DNA of 12,243 bases from Chromera velia (taxonomy: Eukaryota; Sar; Chromeraceae), in assembly GCA_018398765.1 (NCBI GenBank), contig JAHBMJ010003227.1:1-12243 (forward strand), written 5' to 3'. The translations under genes and the position numbers were made by a program. The notes beneath the pieces are model-generated. The model was not told where the DNA came from, made no database searches, and worked only from the letters and a program-made list of their open reading frames with translations. Numbering within the stretch: position 1 is the stretch's first letter; each line of letters begins with the position of its first letter. This document shows positions 7,702 through 12,243 of the stretch, piece by piece.

Positions 7702-7713
7702 GGAGGGGAAAGG
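7702..7713 (+). promoter_or_regulatory. Candidate polypurine tract
   Basis: GGAGGGGAAAGG is an uninterrupted purine run 22 bases after the last stop of the element and is followed at once by TG. This is where LTR retrotransposons place the plus-strand primer, with the 3' LTR starting at TG. No matching LTR sequence was found upstream, so this rests on position and composition only. Confidence 0.32.
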
Positions 7714-8329
7714 TGTAGGGCCTTTTCTTTTTCTCTTTTATATCCTGTTTCTGTTATCTGCTTTTTCCCTTCTGTTGTCCCGTTGCAGGTAGGCATACAC
7801 GGGGGTTTGTTTTTCGCTTAGGGTGGGGATAACTGAGGTTTGGGTACGGGCATGAAGGGAGTTAGATAGACCAGAGGTACTGTTCGTCCCTTTTATCTGT
7901 TTCTCTCTCTCGTTAATCTGTTTTCCCAGATAGGCGACTAGATGGGGAGGTGACAAGAAAGAGGGACAGGAGATAAGGGGTCTCTTGCTGGGTGGGCGTG
8001 GGCTCAGCCAAGCAGGAGAGCAAGAAGAGTTAGGCCTAGAGTCAGGCAGGAAAGCAAGAAAGTCAGAGGAGCGGGTCCTCTCCCGCTGCACCCTTCCGTA
8101 AACCTCCGCAGCCATACATGTTTGGTAGTTGTCTTATTCTGTCTCGTCCTGTTTATATTCGTGTTTGTTTGTTTGTTTGTCTGTCTTTACCGCTCTGGCA
8201 TAGATGGCGCATGTGCCTCTGCATCACGGGCAAAGCATCCAATGCTCTAACAATGTATAAGGCCATACAAGAAGCGAGCCTAAATTTTATGTAAACCAAG
8301 TATCAATTTTTTTTTCGGGGGCAGCTCGG
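7714..8329. other. Non-coding DNA with splice-like and simple-repeat sequence
   Basis: If the element had a 3' LTR it would begin here, but no copy of this sequence is visible in bases 1-710. A long T/C-rich tract ends in TTGCAG at 7783-7788, and another ends in TTTTCCCAG at 7929; both look like + strand splice acceptors. The bases after them are closed in all frames within about 25 codons. A TTTG repeat occupies 8162-8180 and passes into CTGTCT. A run of nine T lies at about 8308. No gene is supported. Confidence 0.4.
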
Positions 8330-8776
8330 ATGGAACGGACGAGCATGGACTGTGTAAGGTCAATTACGTGGGGTGTATGGGCGCGTGGATCTGACATTCA
8401 TGAGGAGGCATTACCCTGTCTGCTCGCATCTATGGTCCTACACTCCGTGTCTGGTGCCCGTCTGCATAAAAGTTTCATGCGCAGGAAACAGACGGGCTGT
8501 TTTCGTGGCAAAGGTGAGTGCCCGAAGCACTCAAACAATCCGATCCCTGTACGATTTCCTTCCTCCGTTTTGAGCAGAATAGGCTTAGTCAGACCAGTTA
8601 GGCAGCCTGAGAGAACGTTGTCAGCTGGCATGAGGAGCGTGGATGATTTTGTGTCCATTTATGACCTGGCTGCCTGTCTGCGATCCGTTGCGGTGATGGA
8701 GTTTGCATGCTGCCTGACCGACGCTTTGATCTGTACTTTTGTCTCACTCCCTGTTAGGGCTTTGTATCACCCCTGA
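8330..8776 (+). CDS. Open frame of 148 codons, doubtful gene
   Basis: An ATG at 8330 opens a frame ending at TGA 8774-8776. The product would be Cys-rich and mildly basic, with no signal peptide, membrane segment or domain that I recognise. Inside it lies a strong splice donor (AAAG before GTGAGTG at 8514) and a polypyrimidine acceptor (TCCTCCGTTTTGAGCAG, ending 8577) only 64 bases later. Removing that interval brings an immediate stop in this frame, but joins the upstream frame beginning GAAACAGAC (8485) to the same downstream frame. It may be a chance open frame, or part of a spliced gene. Treat as unproven. Confidence 0.2.
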   Translation: MERTSMDCVRSITWGVWARGSDIHEEALPCLLASMVLHSVSGARLHKSFMRRKQTGCFRGKGECPKHSNNPIPVRFPSSVLSRIGLVRPVRQPERTLSAGMRSVDDFVSIYDLAACLRSVAVMEFACCLTDALICTFVSLPVRALYHP

Positions 8777-9885
8777 GTGAATCCATAGGAGAATGTAGAT
8801 AGAAAGGGGGGAAGGTGCTCATGGGGAGCATCACGTCTGGCAGGTGGCAGCCTAGGCAGGGGGAAAGACCGCTGTGCGCACACCGAAACTTTTTGTCTCT
8901 TTGTCACGTCTCTCTCTATGTACAGCGCTTCAGGAGGATCGCAAGGGCGTCCTGCGTTTATGAATGAACTGTTCTGTTTGGATGTATATTAAGTGCCATG
9001 AAAGAGAGACCCGATCCAAGTGTAGGGGGCATTTGGGTGAGTATGAGAGCTCAGATGTCTTGTAGGTGTTTCTTTCCTCTGCTGGCATCTCATCCTGCCT
9101 GAAGCCTGTCCTCCGCTATGGGAGGTCAGGTTAGGGGTGAGTGTAAGTCCGGGTGTGTTCGGTTTTGTTGGTTTGTATTTATGAAATCCTTTCCCAAAAA
9201 GGTCAGGGGAGTACATGGTGGCTCTCCTATGATTTTAATTGTTTCCGCAAGGCATGTATAAAGGGGTAGGGGGTGCCTCAGGGACACCTTCTTTGCAGTA
9301 CAGTTCGTTTGTATATGTTTGTTTTCTCTCTCTCTTTCTTCTTTGTTCAGATTTCCGCACGGCCTGGGGAAGCTCGTCACATTATAGGGACGTGCATGGC
9401 CGGTGGGCGCTAGCCGGGTGTGGGCGTCTTCGGGTTTTCCGTTTTAAATTCGTTTTCACAGATGGAAAAAAGTTGGGAGGGAAGGCCTTCCCGTCCTGTC
9501 TATGTAGGCAGAGACCTTTTGCAGTCGTGTTTTCCTTGAGCTGCCGGTTGGCATTAGGGGGTCTAATACATGGCCGACCCGAATTAGAGTAGGGTGGGTA
9601 AGGCAAGCAAAACATTTTCCCTTCCCTTTGTGATGGTTGTGGGACCATCCACACAAACTGTGTGTACGAGTGCGAGAAAGAAGGAAAAGAAGTATTGGGG
9701 GAGAAGGTGGTAAGGATTTTGCTTTTGACAGGCCTGTTCTATAAGATTGGGTCTCCTTGCCAAGGGGCAGGGCCTGCCAAGGCTGTCAAAAGCTCTTAGT
9801 TTCCAATGAACTGCATCTTTAGTTTGCATAAGGAATGCTTGTGTTTTGTTTGCCTTTCTGTCTTTTATTTCTTTTGTACGTTCAG
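8777..9885. other. Non-coding DNA with several splice-like signals and a TATA-like motif
   Basis: Polypyrimidine tracts end in AG at 8925 (CTCTCTATGTACAG), 9350 (TTCTTCTTTGTTCAG), 9461 (CGTTTTCACAG) and 9885 (TTTTGTACGTTCAG), all on the + strand. GTGAGT donors occur at 9037 and 9137. The segments between them are closed in most frames, so I cannot build coding exons. TATAAAGG at 9257-9264 resembles a TATA box but stands alone. Open frames on the minus strand here are A/G-rich complements of the T/C tracts and look spurious. Confidence 0.35.
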
Positions 9886-9918
9886 GACAGGGTCCATCCG
9901 GAGAAGGAAGCATGGCAG
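9886..9918 (+). CDS. Candidate 33-base microexon
   Basis: A long polypyrimidine tract (9841-9885, ending ACGTTCAG) is followed by 33 bases and then a good donor, GGCAG before GTAACG at 9919. The length is a multiple of three and the exon is open in at least two phases: DRVHPEKEAWQ in phase 0, GPSGEGSMA in the core of the other. The next strong acceptor is 176 bases downstream, at 10094. The peptide is too short to assign. Confidence 0.3.
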
Positions 9919-10094
9919 GTAACGCGGGCTCCTGTATGCTAGATATCTTCGGTTTTCTGCATGAGGGGCGGGGCTCCATCTGAAGGTAGATAGGCTGTGT
10001 GTAGCATAAGAAGGCATGGGCTCGGGCCCTGTGTTCTTCTGTGCTGTTTCTTTCGCTTTCTCTGGTGTGGTTTCATTTTGTCCTTTTCTTCCAG

Positions 10095-10172
10095 CCTGGT
10101 CGGTTAGTTCCCATTTCCCTGTTTGCCCTGCACACGCGTGAGCCTGGTGTGCTCTCCCTTATTAAAGGATAA
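10095..10172 (+). CDS. Candidate terminal exon with overlapping AATAAA
   Basis: A strong acceptor (CATTTTGTCCTTTTCTTCCAG, ending 10094) precedes 25 open codons that end in TAA TAA (10170-10175). Joined to the 33-base exon upstream in phase 0, it reads through the junction as EAWQPGRLVPISLF. AATAAA at 10171-10176 overlaps the double stop, and ATTAAA lies at 10161. These resemble poly(A) signals, though such signals vary among protists. In the other possible phase the exon would stop earlier, at TGA 10139-10141. No protein family is recognised. Confidence 0.27.
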   Translation, partial: PGRLVPISLFALHTREPGVLSLIKG

Positions 10173-10175
10173 TAA

Positions 10176-10623
10176 ATGACGTCTGTAGAGGACGACGCAT
10201 GAGAGCATGAGAAAAAGGAATGAAGAGAGATCAGGTAAATAATCTATGGATAATTCTTTTATGTTTGTGCTGTGTTGGTTGGGAGGAAAAGCAGTCTCCG
10301 TTTCGGGTGTGGGGAAAGGGGAGGACCTATGACAACCCCTTCCCTGCATATCTTCTGAACGTGTGGGCGTTTGAGCTAGGTGTGTTTAGGGCACATCCCG
10401 GCGTGGCTACATCCAACTAATGAGCGCACTTTCTGGGCTGCTGGCTATAGTGGCGGGGCAGCGTTTGGGCAGATCGGGGGATGCCGTATTTTTGTGACTT
10501 ACTCGGATGGGGAGCGGTGCTTCTCGCTGCAGGGACTCGTATCTGTGCTTGCATAGGAGCCTCCTGCAGCAATTGCCTGTTTGCATATGCGGATTACCCT
10601 GCTTGCATATAGTGGTCCTTTAG
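10176..10623. other. Non-coding stretch, nothing assigned
   Basis: One donor-like site (GATCAG before GTAAAT at 10233) is present. No open frame here has support from composition, recognisable peptide or paired splice sites. GCATA occurs several times near 10550-10615 (TTGCATAGG, TTGCATATGC, TTGCATATAG), a weak local repeat without a clear role. Confidence 0.35.
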
Positions 10624-11082
10624 TCAAAAGGAGGACGCTCCCATTAGGTCGCCAGTTGCGGTGACTGGCAGGCAATGGTTGAGCGTCAGGAAAAGAGGAA
10701 AAGGAAAATTGGGGAGCCGGGTAATTAAAGAAAGGTCTTTTCTCATGCTTTCCGATTCCTCCTCGTCAGAGGAGGGTGTGTTGTGCGGCGTGCTCCATAG
10801 TCTTTCCTCGGGGGCTCGGGAGGGGATGTGTAAAAGAAAACGACGGTCCCGTTCCTGGAGATTCGCGGAGGGTGAATTCCGGCCCCGGCCTTTCCATTCG
10901 TCCCTTCGCCCCGATCTAGAGAAAGGAGCGACGCGCATGCGGCGGCCCGTCCACACGGGGTGGTGGGGCACCTGCGACAGAGATGTGTATGTTGTGAGTT
11001 CTACGGTATGGCCTGCATGCACTTTGGTGTAAGAAATATACCCGAGGCACTCACCATAGTGGTGTGTGCTCCAGGCCTTCAT
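10624..11082 (-). CDS. Possible small minus-strand gene, 152 codons
   Basis: On the minus strand an ATG (11080-11082) opens 152 codons. The product has an acidic Ser/Glu cluster (SSDEEESESMRK) and a basic, Arg-rich centre, with no family I recognise. About 29 bases upstream on that strand is TGACGTAA (11111-11118), a CRE/bZIP-like site. After nine codons the strand also carries a good donor (CTATG before GTGAGTGCC), so the real first exon may be very short. The + strand is open over most of the same bases (from GTG 10661 to 11032, with an ATG at 10745), so the coding strand is not settled. The overlap of two open strands may simply reflect the base composition. Confidence 0.22.
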   Translation of the reverse strand: MKAWSTHHYGECLGYISYTKVHAGHTVELTTYTSLSQVPHHPVWTGRRMRVAPFSRSGRRDEWKGRGRNSPSANLQERDRRFLLHIPSRAPEERLWSTPHNTPSSDEEESESMRKDLSLITRLPNFPFPLFLTLNHCLPVTATGDLMGASSF

Positions 11083-11402
11083 ATAGGATTTAATTAGGAT
11101 GATGGTGCGGTTACGTCATCGGAGGCTTCAGAATTAATTCAGGTCGAATTAATTTCCAGACAGTCAGACAGACGTGCACGGCAGTTACTGTCTATCTGAG
11201 CAAGAGACTTGACCTAGGGATTGACAGAGTTTCATGTGTAGGAACTGTACTGTGCCCTATGTGTCTCTGTGGTTCTCTTGTACTCTGAGTACTGTATGAG
11301 GCCACCAGCAGGAGCGTACTGTGGACTGTGGCGGTTCATAGATTTTCTGTCTGGTGAAGAGACTGATCAGATATTTATTTCTGTCTATCTGTATTGGTCT
11401 AG
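11083..11402. other. Non-coding stretch with short AT repeats
   Basis: The 9-mer GAATTAATT occurs at 11131-11139 and 11146-11154. TTACGTCA lies at 11111-11118. GACAGTCAGACAGAC at about 11158-11172 echoes the simple repeat at 521-545. A T-rich tract ends in GGTCTAG at 11402 and could be a splice acceptor for the next candidate exon. No gene is supported. Confidence 0.33.
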
Positions 11403-11553
11403 ACGAGTACATTAGGTCAAAGTATTCGCTGTGGTCCTCTAATAGGAGAGGGCTAGGAATTCGGGAGCATAGCAGTTTGAAGAGTCCTCTAGACAGGCTA
11501 GAGGATCGACATGGGAGGGCCCATAGGATTCCACTGGAGGAATCTCGAGAGAG
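11403..11553 (+). CDS. Candidate exon before a short intron
   Basis: Frame 2 is open from about 11342 to a stop at 11555-11557 that lies just inside a splice donor (GAGAG before GTGAGA at 11554). A T-rich acceptor ends at 11402, which would make a 151-base exon encoding a basic peptide (DEYIRSKYSLW, then LEDRHGRAHRIPLEESRE). Splicing to 11609 would add only four residues (RSVI) before a TGA. No family is recognised. Support comes mainly from the good intron that follows. Confidence 0.25.
11485..11505. repeat. Perfect hairpin, 8-base stem and 5-base loop
   Basis: TCCTCTAG, then ACAGG, then CTAGAGGA. It lies inside the candidate exon 11403-11553. It is not followed by a T-run, so it is not a typical terminator, and it may be chance. 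Confidence 0.4.
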
Positions 11554-11608
11554 GTGAGACTCTACTTTTCACTAATGCTCTCCGTCTTTTCCCTCTTTTT
11601 TCTGTCAG
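11554..11608 (+). other. Candidate 55-base intron
   Basis: The interval has a GTGAGA donor, a branch-like CACTAAT about 38 bases before the end, a long pyrimidine tract and a CTGTCAG acceptor. All elements are at normal spacing for a short eukaryotic spliceosomal intron. It is the most complete splice unit in the 3' part of the window. Confidence 0.38.
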
Positions 11609-11850
11609 ATCTGTGATTTGATTAATTAATATTATATTTGACAATGCCGAACAATGTTTCATAGTGTGCACATTCATGAATAATCATTTTAATATAGTTT
11701 AATTCATTTTTATTACTACTCATTTAGATATATTGAGGGTTATTGAATCTAATATTGAATAATAGTTCAATTGATAATCTAGTTAATGATGTATGTACAG
11801 TTTTTTTTTTTATTACCTAACTTAATAGTCATTTTGTTCTTAAAACGCCT
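11609..11850. other. AT-rich island
   Basis: Composition changes sharply just after the candidate acceptor at 11608, to strongly AT-rich sequence (TTAATTAATATTATATTTG and similar), with T11 at 11801-11811. It returns to GC-rich DNA by about 11870. Short repeats such as TATTGAAT occur at 11741 and 11753. No open frame or terminal inverted repeat is visible. It could be a 3' UTR or intergenic spacer, a matrix-attachment-like region, or an insertion of foreign or organellar origin. Confidence 0.5.
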
Positions 11851-11982
11851 TAACCGGCTTATATAGAATAGGATGGGATTTATATTTCGGGGCACTCCGT
11901 GGTCTACTGCCGGGCCTCGACTTGCACCCTGAGAGGCACGGTTGTCGCCGCGGGGCGGCAAATGGTCAGAAGTAGGCTAGAA

Positions 11983-12002
11983 CCGCGGCGCTAGCGCCGC
12001 GG
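11983..12002. repeat. Perfect 20-base GC-rich palindrome
   Basis: CCGCGGCG, CTAG, CGCCGCGG reads the same on both strands. It lies in a short GC-rich tract (about 11930-12015) with two more CCGCGG-like motifs nearby (CGCCGCGGGG at 11947, CCCGCGG at 12008). It could form a cruciform, bind a dimeric protein, or be an insertion remnant. Confidence 0.6.
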
Positions 12003-12138
12003 GTAGGCCCGCGGTGCTCACCAAGGCTGCTCTAGAAACACTGCAATCGTGAAGTTCTCATTTTTCTTGCTTTCCGGGGCCGTTCGCAAGCTTGCTTGCA
12101 TCAGATTTTTGCTGAAAGACAGCGTGCACGCACGTGCA

Positions 12139-12243
12139 TGGGCTGGGGTATTTCTGTTTTCTAAGTGCCCCCCGCTTCGCTTTCCGGCGCCACGTGGGCT
12201 GGGGTATTTCTGTTTTCTAAGTGCCCCCCGCTTCGCTTTCCGG
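12139..12243. repeat. Tandem direct repeat, 56-base period, cut by the window end
   Basis: Bases 12139-12187 and 12195-12243 are identical over 49 bases, each beginning TGGGCTGGGG and ending GCTTCGCTTTCCGG. A seven-base spacer (CGCCACG) separates them. CACGTG lies just before or across the start of each copy (12131 and 12191). A shorter piece, GCTTTCCGG, is also present at 12069-12077. The exact identity and regular period suggest the start of a satellite or minisatellite array that continues beyond the window. Confidence 0.75.

Larger units (their letters stand above)
711..7713 (+). mobile_element. Degenerate Ty1/copia-class retrotransposon, internal region
   Basis: The + strand carries, in order, a GAG-pre-integrase-like finger, an integrase core, an RVT_2-type reverse transcriptase and a copia-type RNase H. 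Integrase before reverse transcriptase is diagnostic of Ty1/copia (Pseudoviridae) rather than gypsy elements. The reading frame moves: frame 3 (711 to about 1500), frame 1 (about 1500-2160), frame 2 (about 2160-4333, with a possible frame 1 excursion around 2830-3015), then frame 1 (4264-7680). From 1567 to 7680, leaving out the contested 2618-3000 stretch, I count 15 in-frame stops: TAG at 1783, 2615, 3584, 3941, 4010, 4331, 5923, 6556 and 7342; TGA at 3476, 3917, 5362 and 5767; TAA at 5326 and 7144. The frame ends at TAA 7678-7680. This copy is a fossil, yet protein similarity is easy to follow, so the decay is not ancient. No flanking LTR pair was found, so the ends are approximate. Confidence 0.85.

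Noticed and set aside
7738-8115. A 125-codon minus-strand open frame
   Set aside because: Its open reading comes from complements of T/C-rich tracts (Lys/Glu/Arg-rich); no recognisable product or start context.
8162-8187. TTTG/CTGT simple repeat considered as part of a structured RNA or CRISPR-like array
   Set aside because: It is a plain microsatellite without spacers of regular length; no CRISPR repeat-spacer pattern exists in the window.
9257-9264. TATAAAGG as an LTR promoter
   Set aside because: No second copy of the surrounding sequence occurs upstream of the element, so there is no LTR to which it could belong.
9584-9979. A 131-codon minus-strand open frame starting with ATG
   Set aside because: It runs opposite a strong + strand polypyrimidine tract and the candidate microexon; low-complexity Lys-rich parts and no domain.
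1-12243. tRNA, rRNA or riboswitch genes
   Set aside because: No tRNA A- and B-box pair, T-loop pattern or conserved rRNA segment was seen by eye on either strand. A covariance-model search would be decisive.

Overview
The window looks like eukaryotic nuclear DNA from a protist or alga. It has long non-coding stretches, polypyrimidine tracts ending in AG, GTGAGT-type splice donors, simple repeats, and one decayed retrotransposon whose domains are read through several frames. The style (mixed composition, G-rich and CT-rich tracts, copia-class element) would fit an intron-rich alveolate such as a chromerid. That is only a guess, because no host gene here is recognised.

Layout. Bases 1-561 hold what looks like the end of a host gene on the + strand: a fully open exon (22-235) between a good acceptor and a good donor, with a possible short last exon at 521-561. 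Bases 562-710 are non-coding with short direct repeats. Bases 711-7680 are the + strand internal region of a Ty1/copia-class retrotransposon, broken by several frameshifts and at least 15 in-frame stops. In order it shows an unrecognised gag/protease zone (711-1512), a GAG-pre-integrase finger (1513-1800), an integrase core (1801-2617), an unusually large spacer (2618-5960) with three unrecognised blocks and a BED-like zinc-finger pattern, a reverse transcriptase of the RVT_2 type (5961-7146) and a copia-type RNase H (7147-7680). A purine tract at 7702-7713 may be the polypurine tract. No LTR pair or primer-binding site was found inside the window.

Bases 7714-12243 are mostly non-coding. They carry many + strand splice-like signals, a candidate 33-base exon (9886-9918) followed by a candidate terminal exon (10095-10172), a well-formed 55-base candidate intron (11554-11608), a possible small gene on the minus strand (10624-11082), an AT-rich island (11609-11850), a perfect 20-base GC-rich palindrome (11983-12002) and a 56-base-period direct repeat that runs off the end of the window.

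How it fits together. The retroelement domains follow the order integrase, reverse transcriptase, RNase H, which defines the copia class. In a live element these parts would be cleaved from one polyprotein and carry out reverse transcription and integration. This copy cannot make an intact polyprotein as it stands. Splice signals on both sides of it point the same way as the element, so it may lie in sense orientation in or beside a host gene. The most unusual part is the spacer between integrase and reverse transcriptase, about 3.3 kb long.
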